A DNA stretch of 52,834 nt, taken from a virus. The DNA is taken from IMG/VR virus record IMGVR_UViG_3300023179_000144, positions 1-52,834 of that record. One strand, given 5' to 3'. How positions within the stretch are numbered: position 1 is the stretch's first letter; each line of letters begins with the position of its first letter. A program made the position numbers and the translations under genes. Of the stretch, positions 1 to 7,439 are shown in pieces. Under the pieces are notes generated by a model. It was not told the origin of the DNA, made no database searches, and worked only from the letters and a program-made list of their open reading frames with translations.

Positions 1-1
1 A

Positions 2-160
2 GGGTTTTTGATCGCTGAGTTGGCTGAGGTTGCAGCGAAGTTGCCAAAGCGCGACAACATTTTTGCAGGGCAAATGATCAAGGCGTATGATTGCTTTGGT
101 AAGTTGAGCGCGAGGCAGGAAGCAGTGGTTCGTGAAATCCTTTTGAGAGCGGGAGTTTGA
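2..160 (+). CDS. C-terminal end of a hypothetical protein (5' truncated by window edge)
   Basis: An open frame enters from the left edge and stops with TGA at 158-160. The last 52 residues read as a helical, Ala/Leu/Lys-rich segment ending in REILLRAGV. The start lies outside the window and I do not recognise the family. The stop is one base before the ATG of the next gene, so the two are likely co-transcribed. Confidence 0.6.
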   Translation, partial: GFLIAELAEVAAKLPKRDNIFAGQMIKAYDCFGKLSARQEAVVREILLRAGV

Positions 161-161
161 G

Positions 162-446
162 ATGAACGTAGCGCAAACGATTTTAGCGCAGATCAAGGCG
201 ATTGATTTTTTTGCGATGGGTGCGTGGGGTGCCAAGGATCTTGTCAGGATGGACGATGGTCTTAAGTTCAAGACATCAGGGATGACGCCGTTCAAGGGTT
301 ATGTGTATGTCAAGTATGATTGTGGAAGGGATCTGTATGAGGTGCACTTTTACAAGTTGAGGAAGTGTGAAATCAAAGTCTACAAAATTGTAAATCATGT
401 CTACGCCGAAAATCTCGTTGATGTGATTGATCGATTTGTCGGTTGA
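162..446 (+). CDS. Hypothetical protein, 94 aa
   Basis: A 94-residue soluble protein, rich in aromatic and basic residues in the second half (YVYVKYDCGRDLYEVHFYKL). It has no signal peptide or membrane segment. Its ATG follows the previous stop directly, and its stop codon overlaps the -35 element of a sigma70-like promoter at 443-471. I do not recognise the family. Confidence 0.6.
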   Translation: MNVAQTILAQIKAIDFFAMGAWGAKDLVRMDDGLKFKTSGMTPFKGYVYVKYDCGRDLYEVHFYKLRKCEIKVYKIVNHVYAENLVDVIDRFVG

Positions 447-471
447 CCTAATTACTTGTTTTTGTGGTAAT
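443..471 (+). promoter_or_regulatory. Sigma70-like promoter, TTGACC-N17-GGTAAT
   Basis: TTGACC (443-448), a 17-base spacer and GGTAAT (466-471) lie just ahead of the gene starting at 502. The -35 is the same as in the promoter at 9200-9228. The -10 is weak at its first two positions, so this is a candidate only. Confidence 0.4.
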
Positions 472-501
472 GGCGTTACAGAAAACAAAAAAGGAATTAA
501 G

Positions 502-654
502 ATGGACAAGGCTGCAAAGTTAGCAATGTTGATGGAACAGTTAGAGCGTGTTGCGGATCAGCTGGATGATATGGGATATTTGGAAGTTGGCAGGAAGATA
601 GATGATCTGATATGCGAGCTCGATTTTGAGCTTTGTGCATGTAACGTTGAGTGA
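502..654 (+). CDS. Hypothetical small acidic protein, 50 aa
   Basis: The start at 502 is preferred because AAGGA lies just upstream, whereas an earlier in-frame ATG at 427 would sit inside the preceding gene. The product is a short acidic amphipathic helix (MDKAAKLAMLMEQLERV...) ending in a Cys-containing tail (ELCACNVE). The family is unknown. It follows the promoter candidate at 443-471 and heads a run of small accessory genes. Confidence 0.5.
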   Translation: MDKAAKLAMLMEQLERVADQLDDMGYLEVGRKIDDLICELDFELCACNVE

Positions 655-664
655 GGAGATAGAG

Positions 665-877
665 ATGCCTAGTATGTCTTATTGTATGTTCGAGAATACC
701 GCCATTGAAATGGCTCAGTGTTTAGACAATGTTGAGAATAATCTGGATAATCCAGAGTTTCTGCAGGACATGTCAGATTACGAACGTGACGGTATCATGC
801 AATTAGTGCAACTGGCAAGGCGTTTTGCCCGTTACGAGGGCTTCTTGCAAGCACAAAAGAACAGATTGTCATATTAG
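665..877 (+). CDS. Hypothetical protein, 70 aa
   Basis: The start at 665 is chosen for the GAGGAG ribosome site at 653-658; an earlier in-frame ATG at 626 would overlap the preceding gene. The product is acidic and helical, with no recognised motif. It ends eight bases before the next start, as in an operon. Confidence 0.55.
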   Translation: MPSMSYCMFENTAIEMAQCLDNVENNLDNPEFLQDMSDYERDGIMQLVQLARRFARYEGFLQAQKNRLSY

Positions 878-884
878 GATAAAG

Positions 885-1040
885 ATGAAAGATCAAGTTA
901 AAGAAAAGTTGGAAGAAGTTCGTAGGTTGTTGCATCAAGCTACGATGAATGGTAACAGTTTAGAGGGTACTGCGCTTCTTACTGTGATGGAGCGAAATCT
1001 AGATAAATTGCTAGAGTATACTGACACTTATTTGGATTAA
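885..1040 (+). CDS. Hypothetical small helical protein, 51 aa
   Basis: Start at 885, preceded by AGGATAA. The longer frame from 825 would overlap the preceding gene by 50 bases in another frame and is not preferred. The product (MKDQVKEKLEEVRRLLHQ...) is strongly amphipathic and probably a short coiled coil. Function unknown. Confidence 0.5.
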   Translation: MKDQVKEKLEEVRRLLHQATMNGNSLEGTALLTVMERNLDKLLEYTDTYLD

Positions 1041-1051
1041 TAGGAGTTAAC

Positions 1052-1252
1052 ATGAGTTATAATCAAAGACATGGTGGACCTTACGATCGTGGTAGTGCCG
1101 ATAGTTACTACAACCGCCCTTTCAATCCACATTTCTTTGTAGGGGGCACCTACAATTCTAGGCGTATAGGTATGGCAGATATGGCTGCTGAAGAAATAGT
1201 TGCCTATACTAAAGGATACAATGATAACGAAAAGTCTGGATGCAAGAAATAA
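1052..1252 (+). CDS. Hypothetical protein, 66 aa
   Basis: ATG at 1052 after TAGGAG. The N-terminal half is rich in Gly, Tyr, Asn and Arg and is probably disordered; the C-terminal half is helical (MADMAAEEIVAYTKGYND) and ends in CKK. I do not recognise the family. It is followed by a gene at 1262 with a GGGG-type ribosome site. Confidence 0.55.
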   Translation: MSYNQRHGGPYDRGSADSYYNRPFNPHFFVGGTYNSRRIGMADMAAEEIVAYTKGYNDNEKSGCKK

Positions 1253-1261
1253 GGGGAAAAA

Positions 1262-1441
1262 ATGTATTTTGTTTACGATGTTTATAAGAACTCCATTCAT
1301 AAAAATACTATTGTCGTAAATGCTTTAGACGAAAAACATGCAGAGAATTTTTTACACAAAACCTTGACAGGATTTAGTTTTAAGCTGATTAGAACATCAG
1401 TATCAATTGTAAATGCGGATGGAAAAAATGATCCAAGCTAA
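1262..1441 (+). CDS. Hypothetical protein, 59 aa
   Basis: A 59-codon frame from ATG 1262 to TAA 1439-1441, with AAGGGGAAAA just ahead of the start. The product begins MYFVYDVYKNSIHKNTIVVNA and looks like a small beta-alpha fold. It overlaps the start of the next gene in another frame, as is common in this genome. Function unknown. Confidence 0.5.
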   Translation: MYFVYDVYKNSIHKNTIVVNALDEKHAENFLHKTLTGFSFKLIRTSVSIVNADGKNDPS

Positions 1442-1745
1442 AGAAATTGTTCCTACATATTATAGCACGACAGACGATAAAGAACGTGCAATTTTTCGTG
1501 AATGGTTATCAGGTCTACTTAGGACTGAGCATGTTAAAATTACATTCACTAAGAAAGATGGTTCTGTTAGAGAACTACTTGCTACTCTTAAAGAAGAAGC
1601 AATCGTTCCATATGAGAAGAAAACTGAAAGGACTAAAGCTCCAAATAAGGATTCTATCTCAGTATGGGATATTGAGAAAAATGCATGGAGGTCATTCCGC
1701 TTTGATTCTGTCTCCAAAATTTCTTTTACAATTGGCAAACAATGA
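1428..1745 (+). CDS. SH3-fold protein of the DUF2693 type
   Basis: About 105 residues. The core (VKITFTKKDGSVRELLATL and, later, SVWDIEKNAWRSFRFDSVSKISF) matches the small phage proteins annotated as DUF2693 or SH3 beta-barrel fold: a Lys/Arg-rich strand, then a WDxExxxWRSFR strand. In-frame ATGs lie at 1413, 1419 and 1428; I take 1428 because GGA-type ribosome sites precede it, but 1413 is possible. Its stop overlaps the ATG of the next gene (ATGA). Molecular role unknown. Confidence 0.65.
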   Translation: MIQAKEIVPTYYSTTDDKERAIFREWLSGLLRTEHVKITFTKKDGSVRELLATLKEEAIVPYEKKTERTKAPNKDSISVWDIEKNAWRSFRFDSVSKISFTIGKQ

Positions 1746-2788
1746 GCCCAACAGTGAACTCAACGGAACCAGTTGCTACAATCATTGTAGCTGGAAGTCC
1801 TGATTATCATAGTAAACTTATCAGAGCAATGAATTGGTATTCCTTGGAGAAAGATAAGAAAGAAGCTCGCATGTATCTCAAGCAGCAGGTAAAAACACTT
1901 AAGCCTGATCTGTTTAAGACGTTTGACCAGGTTCCTGATGATCAAATCAATTGTTCCTATGCTTGGATCTCGAGGATCCTTCAGCGTGGCTCTGTCCTTG
2001 ATCCTAGCCATGTCAACCAACTTAAATCATACTTAGAAACACTTAATCCAAAGAAAATAGTAAGGACTGATAGTGCTCCTAGAAAGTCAGTTGTTGACTA
2101 TACACAAGAACGTTCTAGTGAATATATCGGTGAGCTTGAAGGGATTCTTGATCAAGATGTACTTACTTTCTCATTGTTAGATGATCTTAAAGCAAAATCG
2201 ATTCCACAACCCTATGTTCCTCATATCACAAAATGGGTAAAGGTTAGGATGAAGGAATTCTTGGCTGTTTACGATAGCAAAGAATTGCAAGATGCCTATC
2301 GGTGGTCAAAAACAAAGGCTAAAGTTAAGTTAAAGTTGATGTCCTCGTTTCTCGAGGATCTCGAAAAGTACTCGTCTTTCAGAAAAGCTAACCGTAAACC
2401 TAAAGCGAAGAAAGCAAGGCCACCTGCAGCTCAGGTGAAAGCACTAAAGTATAAGACAAAGGATGAAGAGATAAATATTCAATCGATTAGTCCACTGGAA
2501 ATTGTCGGTGCTTCTCAAGTCTGGTTCTATAATACCAAGACAAAAAAGCTAGCCCTATATAAGACAGAATCATTAACCGGAATTCAAGTCAAAGGGACTA
2601 CGTTGCAAAACTATCAGCCCGAACTATCTTCAATGAAGACATTACGTAAACCTGAACAAAGTATTCAAGCTCTGTTGAAGGCAGGCAAAGTACAACTACG
2701 CAAGTTCATGGATGAGCTTTCAACAAAGCCATCACAAGTAAATGGAAGAATCAATACAGATATGTTAATACTAAGGGCAATAAAGTAA
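1742..2788 (+). CDS. Conserved T4-like phage protein of unknown function, 348 aa
   Basis: Translationally coupled to the preceding gene (ATGA). The N-terminal third is helical (PDYHSKLIRAMNWYSLEKDK); a very basic linker near residues 215-230 (RKANRKPKAKKARPP) joins it to a C-terminal beta-rich domain (VWFYNTKTKKLALYKTE, KGTTLQ, KTLRKPEQ, INTDMLILRAIK). I recall this C-terminal pattern from uncharacterised T4-like marine phage proteins. The basic linker suggests nucleic-acid contact, but that is inference. Confidence 0.6.
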   Translation: MSPTVNSTEPVATIIVAGSPDYHSKLIRAMNWYSLEKDKKEARMYLKQQVKTLKPDLFKTFDQVPDDQINCSYAWISRILQRGSVLDPSHVNQLKSYLETLNPKKIVRTDSAPRKSVVDYTQERSSEYIGELEGILDQDVLTFSLLDDLKAKSIPQPYVPHITKWVKVRMKEFLAVYDSKELQDAYRWSKTKAKVKLKLMSSFLEDLEKYSSFRKANRKPKAKKARPPAAQVKALKYKTKDEEINIQSISPLEIVGASQVWFYNTKTKKLALYKTESLTGIQVKGTTLQNYQPELSSMKTLRKPEQSIQALLKAGKVQLRKFMDELSTKPSQVNGRINTDMLILRAIK

Positions 2789-2789
2789 A

Positions 2790-3728
2790 ATGGGGATAGG
2801 AGTTGGTACAGTTGTAAGAATTGTTTTATCTAAAATTGGGGGAATTCCTTTGATGGGGATTCCATCTGGTCTTACTATTAACGGCATGCCCGCAACAGTC
2901 CAACTGACCATATCACCAACAACTTTAATAGGATTAGCCACCGGGCAGGCTGGTGGTCTAGGCGGTTTATTAAATAGTGTTGCCTCTGGCGTAACAAACA
3001 ATCTTACAACTTCATTTGATGGATCATTAAGTCAACTTTTTCAAAATCCAGCAAGTACATACATCACCGATGCATCTACCAATTTTACTTCTGCTTTTTC
3101 AGAAGTAACATCCTATGCTGGCGTTTTAGATATTGCTGGGTTATCTGGTGTAATAGAGACTGTAGGGGATAACGTCTATCATACTCTTAAGACATTCGAA
3201 GCACATACAAACAGAATTTCAGGTGTTTCGATTGCAGACGACGAATCGCAATATGGCCTTACTGATGTTTTAAATATTACTTCCGGCATAGATGCTAACA
3301 TTGCCTCAAATCTTAATATTAGTGTTAATAATTATACCAATTCATTAAATAGAAATAGTGTTGTGCAGCAATTGCAAGCAAATCTTGCCTTAGTGAGCAC
3401 TGCAATTAATTCTAATGACCAGTCACAGGTGGATAGCCTTGTAGCTAACATTACAGCTCTTAAAGCTAACCTGGATACCACCGTTAACACGGATGTCACT
3501 AACTTTAATAAAACGTTAATCAAGGCTGATGTAATAGGAAGTGTGCAAAATCTTGCCATGGCGTATAATGGATCTTCTGCTGCTCAAAACTTGATTGGTT
3601 CAGTAACAAATGCAGCAATGAACACAGCAATCAAAGCTGCAGCTAGCCAGTTAGGAGGTATTACTGGTGGTGGTGTGCAGATTAATGCAGGAAGTGTTAA
3701 CGCACCTAACGGATTATATTCACCTTAA
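2790..3728 (+). CDS. Hypothetical, probably structural protein, 312 aa
   Basis: ATG at 2790, one base after the previous stop. The first 60 residues are hydrophobic and glycine-rich (IGGIPLMGIPSGLTINGMPATVQ). The rest is low in Cys and Trp and rich in Asn, Thr, Ser and Ala, typical of virion or fibre proteins. The N-terminus is faintly PAAR-like (ING turns), but the spacing is not convincing. It precedes the RNase H gene. Function unknown. Confidence 0.5.
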   Translation: MGIGVGTVVRIVLSKIGGIPLMGIPSGLTINGMPATVQLTISPTTLIGLATGQAGGLGGLLNSVASGVTNNLTTSFDGSLSQLFQNPASTYITDASTNFTSAFSEVTSYAGVLDIAGLSGVIETVGDNVYHTLKTFEAHTNRISGVSIADDESQYGLTDVLNITSGIDANIASNLNISVNNYTNSLNRNSVVQQLQANLALVSTAINSNDQSQVDSLVANITALKANLDTTVNTDVTNFNKTLIKADVIGSVQNLAMAYNGSSAAQNLIGSVTNAAMNTAIKAAASQLGGITGGGVQINAGSVNAPNGLYSP

Positions 3729-3739
3729 AAGAGATTAAA

Positions 3740-4615
3740 TTGATAGTTATAGATTATTCGCAGACTGTGATTGCAAACTTTATGAACGATGTAGGGGGAA
3801 GGAAAGATGTAGAGATTTCAGTTCCGTTACTTCGCCACATGATCTTAAATACAATCAGAAGTTTTAAACAGCGCTTTGGTAGAGAATACGGCGAAATTGT
3901 TATTGCTTGCGATAACAAAAAGTATTGGCGTAAAGAATTCTTTCCTTACTACAAAGCTAATCGTAAAAAAGCAAGGGATCAATCTGGCTATGATTGGTCA
4001 TTAATTTTTGATACAATGAATACGATCAAGGCAGAAATTGATTTGATTTTTCCCTACAAGGTCATCGATGTTGATGGGGCAGAAGCAGATGATGTCATAG
4101 CAGCACTTGTAGAATACTCTCAAACATTATCGGTCGGCAATGTTTTGTTTGAAGACGACCCCCAACCTTTTTTAATTATTTCGGGAGATCATGATTTTGT
4201 TCAACTTCAGAGATTCAACAATGTCAAACAATTCTCGCCAATTCAAAAAAAATTCATTAAGACAGACACAACGCCGGAGAGAATTGTTTTGGAACATACT
4301 TTCAAGGGAGATAAAGGGGATGGAATCCCAAATGTTTTATCAGCAGACAATTGCTTCATTACTGGAGAAAGACAAAAATCTGTTACCTCCAAAAAAATAG
4401 AAGAATGGATAAACAAGTTGCCTGAAGATTATGAATTTCAAACAAGATTTAAACGTAACCAGATATTAGTAGACTTTAATTTTATTCCACTACATATTAA
4501 GAATGCTGTTATTGATAAGTATAAGTCTCAGCCTCGTAAAGATAAGAGTCAGCTTCTAAATTATTTTATGAAGCATAAGATGAAACAAATGATTGAACTG
4601 ATTGAGGAATTTTAA
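3740..4615 (+). CDS. rnh: RNase H / 5'-3' exonuclease (T4 rnh-like), TTG start
   Basis: T4 RNase H removes RNA primers and 5' flaps from lagging-strand fragments. The 291-residue protein (T4 about 305) has the FEN-1 acidic residues in order: D5 (VIDYSQ), D58 (ACDNKKYW), the E115/D117/D118 cluster (DGAEADDV), D150 and D152 (SGDHDF), then DKGDGIPN at about 191-198 in the H3TH region. KEFFPYYKANRKKARD (65-80) is the conserved arch. The frame has no ATG at the N-terminus; TTG at 3740 gives the expected start, with GAGAT upstream. Its stop overlaps the next ATG (TAATG). Confidence 0.93.
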   Translation: MIVIDYSQTVIANFMNDVGGRKDVEISVPLLRHMILNTIRSFKQRFGREYGEIVIACDNKKYWRKEFFPYYKANRKKARDQSGYDWSLIFDTMNTIKAEIDLIFPYKVIDVDGAEADDVIAALVEYSQTLSVGNVLFEDDPQPFLIISGDHDFVQLQRFNNVKQFSPIQKKFIKTDTTPERIVLEHTFKGDKGDGIPNVLSADNCFITGERQKSVTSKKIEEWINKLPEDYEFQTRFKRNQILVDFNFIPLHIKNAVIDKYKSQPRKDKSQLLNYFMKHKMKQMIELIEEF

Positions 4616-5118
4616 TGAAGACAACCGTTCCACAAGCACTAGAAGAAATGGAGAAGGCAAGAACTTTTGATGAGAAAGTTAGAGTCCTACAACAATATTC
4701 AAGTGATCCACTCAGAGCCTTAATTAGGTTAAATTTTGATTACAATGTAAAATTTAATTTACCTGAAGGCGCACCTCCTTATAAAACAGATAAGAACGTC
4801 CAGGACGGTCAAGCGCAGTCTAACCTGTATCTTGAATACAGAAGATTTTATATCTGGCTTGATTCTAACATTAATTTAACCCGGATTAAGAAAGAACAAC
4901 TATTTATCCAAATGCTAGAGGGCATTCACTGGAAAGAAGCAGAAGACCTTGTACTTGCTAAAGATAAAAAGTTACATTCCAAATACAAATCATTACACCC
5001 TAAAATTGTTCAGGAAGCTTTTCCTGGCTTAATTCCTCCTGATGTTGTTGATCTTCCAAAGGAGAAGAAAACAACAAAAAAAGCCAAGGACCCTTTGGAG
5101 GAATCCTTACCAGAATGA
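4615..5118 (+). CDS. Conserved T4-like protein, DUF6433-like
   Basis: 167 residues, translationally coupled to RNase H (TAATG). The core (DPLRALIRLNFDYNVKFNLPEGAPPYK, then NLYLEYRRFYIWL and KKEQLFIQMLEGIHWKEAEDL) matches a family common in T4-like marine phages, which I recall as DUF6433. The Lys/Glu-rich C-terminus is probably disordered. The family has no known biochemical function; position next to RNase H and near dsbA suggests a replication or late-transcription link (inference). Confidence 0.65.
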   Translation: MKTTVPQALEEMEKARTFDEKVRVLQQYSSDPLRALIRLNFDYNVKFNLPEGAPPYKTDKNVQDGQAQSNLYLEYRRFYIWLDSNINLTRIKKEQLFIQMLEGIHWKEAEDLVLAKDKKLHSKYKSLHPKIVQEAFPGLIPPDVVDLPKEKKTTKKAKDPLEESLPE

Positions 5119-5228
5119 CATTCTGGAAAAAAAAGGAAATTCCAGAGGTGAAAGAAGATCCTTGGTTGCCATATTACGATATTCCAAAATACGATGACTA
5201 TTACACATTCAAAGTCAATAAAGAGTAA
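5115..5228 (+). CDS. Hypothetical 37-residue acidic/aromatic peptide
   Basis: ATG at 5115 overlaps the previous stop (ATGA), and the frame runs to TAA at 5226-5228. The peptide begins MTFWKKKEIPEVKEDPWLPYYD and is Tyr/Asp/Pro-rich. It is shorter than usual gene-caller limits, but the coupling and composition suggest it is translated. Function unknown. Confidence 0.45.
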   Translation: MTFWKKKEIPEVKEDPWLPYYDIPKYDDYYTFKVNKE

Positions 5229-5232
5229 CTGC

Positions 5233-5261
5233 TTGACATTGGCTGTATAATCAGATAAAAT
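5233..5261 (+). promoter_or_regulatory. Strong sigma70-like promoter, TTGACA-N17-TAAAAT
   Basis: A consensus -35 TTGACA (5233-5238), a 17-base spacer and TAAAAT (5256-5261). A second TATAAT at 5246-5251 is only 7 bases from the -35 and cannot pair with it. It should be read by unmodified host polymerase and drive the small genes at 5281 and 5393 and then dsbA and ligase. Confidence 0.7.
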
Positions 5262-5280
5262 ATTATTTTTGGAGATCATA

Positions 5281-5352
5281 ATGCTTATTTACTTATCTAC
5301 TAAATCTCGTGTTAAAGCTAAGTCGATGACAAAAGGAAAAGGTAGAATATGA
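5281..5352 (+). CDS. Possible 23-residue basic peptide
   Basis: ATG at 5281 is six bases after GGAG (5271-5274), just downstream of the strong promoter. The frame encodes MLIYLSTKSRVKAKSMTKG followed by four residues, and stops at 5352. It may be a real small basic peptide or a leader. The good ribosome site is the only positive evidence. Confidence 0.35.
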   Translation: MLIYLSTKSRVKAKSMTKGKGRI

Positions 5353-5392
5353 TAATTGGTGTAAAAGTGTTGGTATAACAGGGAGTAAAAAA

Positions 5393-5617
5393 ATGACTAA
5401 AGTATTAAAGACTGGTCAGTATATTCCGCCTAAGATATATCGGCGTGAAACCGCTAACATTCCATCACGCGATTCAGGAATCGGTTTTGCTTCTAAAAAA
5501 GAAGTTAATGTCTATACGGGTGATAAAGTAATGGGGATTTCTATTGTACACAAGTCCTGCTTACAACCCGTATTTACAAATGACCAGGCTAAAGACTTTG
5601 CCAATATGAGGCGATAA
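5393..5617 (+). CDS. Hypothetical protein, 74 aa
   Basis: ATG at 5393 with GGGAG about ten bases upstream. The sequence (TGQYIPPKIYRRETANIPSR, then KVMGISIVHKSCLQPVF) is of a type I have seen in unannotated phage and bacterial proteins; I cannot name a family. Basic and soluble, with no membrane segment. Probably an early gene given the promoter at 5233-5261. Confidence 0.55.
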   Translation: MTKVLKTGQYIPPKIYRRETANIPSRDSGIGFASKKEVNVYTGDKVMGISIVHKSCLQPVFTNDQAKDFANMRR

Positions 5618-5648
5618 GATTTGGCTAATTTATGTGAGGTAAATTTTA

Positions 5649-5945
5649 ATGAATAACATTCCATCATCTCCAGCAGATCGTAAGCGTATCCAAGACGCAC
5701 TGAAAGAGATGTCTGATAGCATGACGCGGATTGAAGCAGAACGTGACTTGATCAAAGAAATCATCAACAATGTCCACGAAGAGTTTGAGCTTAATAAAAA
5801 GACATTTCGTAAGATGGCCAAGGTATATCATAAGCAAAACTTCAGTAAAGAGGTGGCTGAGCATGAAGAATTCGAAGTCCTTTATGAGAATATAACTCAA
5901 ACTATGTATATAACTCAAACAACAACAATGTCTACTGCATCATGA
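5649..5945 (+). CDS. dsbA: DsbA-like dsDNA-binding protein, late transcription
   Basis: T4 DsbA binds double-stranded DNA near late promoters and stimulates gp55-dependent transcription. This 98-residue protein aligns with T4 DsbA along its length: a helical start (RKRIQDALKEMSDSMTRIEAERDLIKEI), then the conserved LNKKTFRKMAKVYHKQNF and EHEEFEVLYENI. A Thr-rich tail of about 15 residues is extra. The stop overlaps the next ATG (ATGA). It sits just upstream of ligase. Confidence 0.85.
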   Translation: MNNIPSSPADRKRIQDALKEMSDSMTRIEAERDLIKEIINNVHEEFELNKKTFRKMAKVYHKQNFSKEVAEHEEFEVLYENITQTMYITQTTTMSTAS

Positions 5946-6151
5946 GTTTGCGATATATCCTCGAGGCAATTAAGGTTGACAGCAAGGGGCGAGCAAAGTC
6001 TTCTGCTATACACGGTGTCTATATGACACTCGAGGAAGTGGAAAACGTAATAAGTTGCCTTGAATCGAATTCTAAGTTAAAATTCAATATTAACACTGAC
6101 TACACACTATTTGATCATGTCAATTTACCAAATCATACAATTATTAGATAA
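5942..6151 (+). CDS. Hypothetical protein, 69 aa
   Basis: Coupled to dsbA by ATGA and overlapping the ligase start by about 40 bases. The sequence (MSLRYILEAIKVDSKGRAKSS ... LEEVENVISCLE) suggests a mixed alpha/beta fold. Not recognised. The long overlap with ligase means the ligase ribosome site lies inside this gene. Confidence 0.5.
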   Translation: MSLRYILEAIKVDSKGRAKSSAIHGVYMTLEEVENVISCLESNSKLKFNINTDYTLFDHVNLPNHTIIR

Positions 6152-7439
6152 CACATCTTCTCGATTGGCAAAAGAGCAGATCCTAAGAGAGCATTCTGAT
6201 AATGATCTTCTGAAGCGAGTAATCAAGCTCGCTTTAGATCCATTCACTCAATTTTACATTCGCAAAATCCCAAGTTACCAGGACAAGCCAGTCGCTAAGA
6301 TTTCGCTTGGGTTTGCTCTTGGTGAATTGAGAGCGCTTTCTTCGAGGGAAGTAACAGGTAAAGCAGCAATTGAACATTTGAGAAGTTTACTGGAGAATAT
6401 GGATGCAGAAGACGCAATGGTTATCGAACGAGTTATCGAAAAAGACCTTAAGTGTGGAGTCAGCGACGCAACCGTCAACAAAATCTGGCCTGAGTTCATT
6501 GCAACGTACCCCGTCATGCTGGCTTCTGGGTATGAGGACAAACTCATTTCCAAGTTCAACTGGCCAGGCTATGTCCAACTCAAATTGGACGGCATGCGCT
6601 TTAACGCGATCGTCCGTGACGGAAAAGTAGAATTTAGAAGCCGTAACGGTAAGCAGCTTGAGATTGCATCAGATTTACTAGGCAAAGCATTTGTAGAACT
6701 TGCAAAGCAATATGGATATGATTATGTGTTTGATGGTGAGTTGCTTGTTGTTGATGAATTTAGTCATCCTCTAGACCGCAAGACTGGAAACGGTATACTA
6801 ACTAAATCAATCAAAGGAACACAATCTCAAGCAGAGGGATCATTAGTAAGAGCTACGTTGTGGGATGCCATTCCTGTCAATGCATTTCTACTAGGTAAAT
6901 ACGAAGTACCATATCAGACTCGTTTTAGTGAGTTGGTAAAAAATTATGATAAGTTTGGTAATAAATCTGCTCTTAAACATTTGATTAATATGGTAGATAC
7001 TGTCACAGTTGATAACCTCTACGAGGCACAGAAAGTTTTTGCAGATTACTTTAAAAGAGGCTTTGAAGGATCGATTCTCAAGGATAAAAATGGAATTTGG
7101 GAAGACAAGCGATCGAAAGGTCAAATCAAATTTAAAGGCGAACTTGAATGCGATCTTAAGATCGTAGGATGGGAAGAGGGTACGGGTAAGAATAGGGGGC
7201 GCCTTGGTAATTTAATTCTTGAATCAGAAGACGGCAAAATTCGAGCGGGGGTGGGTACTGGATTTACTGATGCTGACCGGGATTCGATTAAACCAGATGT
7301 CGTTGGTAAGATTGTCGCCATCAAATATAATGCAAGAATTCAAGATAAGCGAGGTAACGTAGAAAGTTTATTCTTGCCAGTGTTCGTAGAAATTAGAGAT
7401 GATAAGACTATTGCAGACTCTAGTATTGATATAAAATGA
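6111..7439 (+). CDS. 30: ATP-dependent DNA ligase (T4 gp30-like)
   Basis: Seals nicks between Okazaki fragments using ATP. 442 residues (T4 gp30 487). The N-terminal helical domain (residues 5-140; NDLLKRVIKLALDPF, GKAAIEHL, VIERVIEKDLKCGVS) aligns with T4 ligase. The adenylated lysine is K158 in motif I QLKLDGMR; motif III is VFDGELLV, motif IV FEGSILK, and motif V GQIKFKGELECDLKIVGW. The true start may be the second ATG at 6117 (MSIYQIIQLLDN), which aligns better with T4. The stop overlaps the next ATG. Confidence 0.93.
   Translation: MIMSIYQIIQLLDNTSSRLAKEQILREHSDNDLLKRVIKLALDPFTQFYIRKIPSYQDKPVAKISLGFALGELRALSSREVTGKAAIEHLRSLLENMDAEDAMVIERVIEKDLKCGVSDATVNKIWPEFIATYPVMLASGYEDKLISKFNWPGYVQLKLDGMRFNAIVRDGKVEFRSRNGKQLEIASDLLGKAFVELAKQYGYDYVFDGELLVVDEFSHPLDRKTGNGILTKSIKGTQSQAEGSLVRATLWDAIPVNAFLLGKYEVPYQTRFSELVKNYDKFGNKSALKHLINMVDTVTVDNLYEAQKVFADYFKRGFEGSILKDKNGIWEDKRSKGQIKFKGELECDLKIVGWEEGTGKNRGRLGNLILESEDGKIRAGVGTGFTDADRDSIKPDVVGKIVAIKYNARIQDKRGNVESLFLPVFVEIRDDKTIADSSIDIK

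Noticed and set aside
1037-1300. Minus-strand 87-residue frame opposite the small plus-strand genes
   Set aside because: It covers two plus-strand genes with good ribosome sites and has no supporting motif.
3332-3559. Minus-strand frame inside the 312-aa gene
   Set aside because: Shadow of the plus-strand coding frame; no ribosome site or family features.
2790-3728. PAAR spike-tip protein
   Set aside because: The N-terminal ING turns are suggestive, but the regular PAAR spacing and metal ligands are missing.
5246-5251. TATAAT as -10 of the promoter at 5233
   Set aside because: Only 7 bases separate it from TTGACA; TAAAAT at 5256-5261 has the proper 17-base spacing.
5353-5392. Nine-residue frame overlapping the stop of the 23-residue peptide
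   Set aside because: Too short and without independent support.
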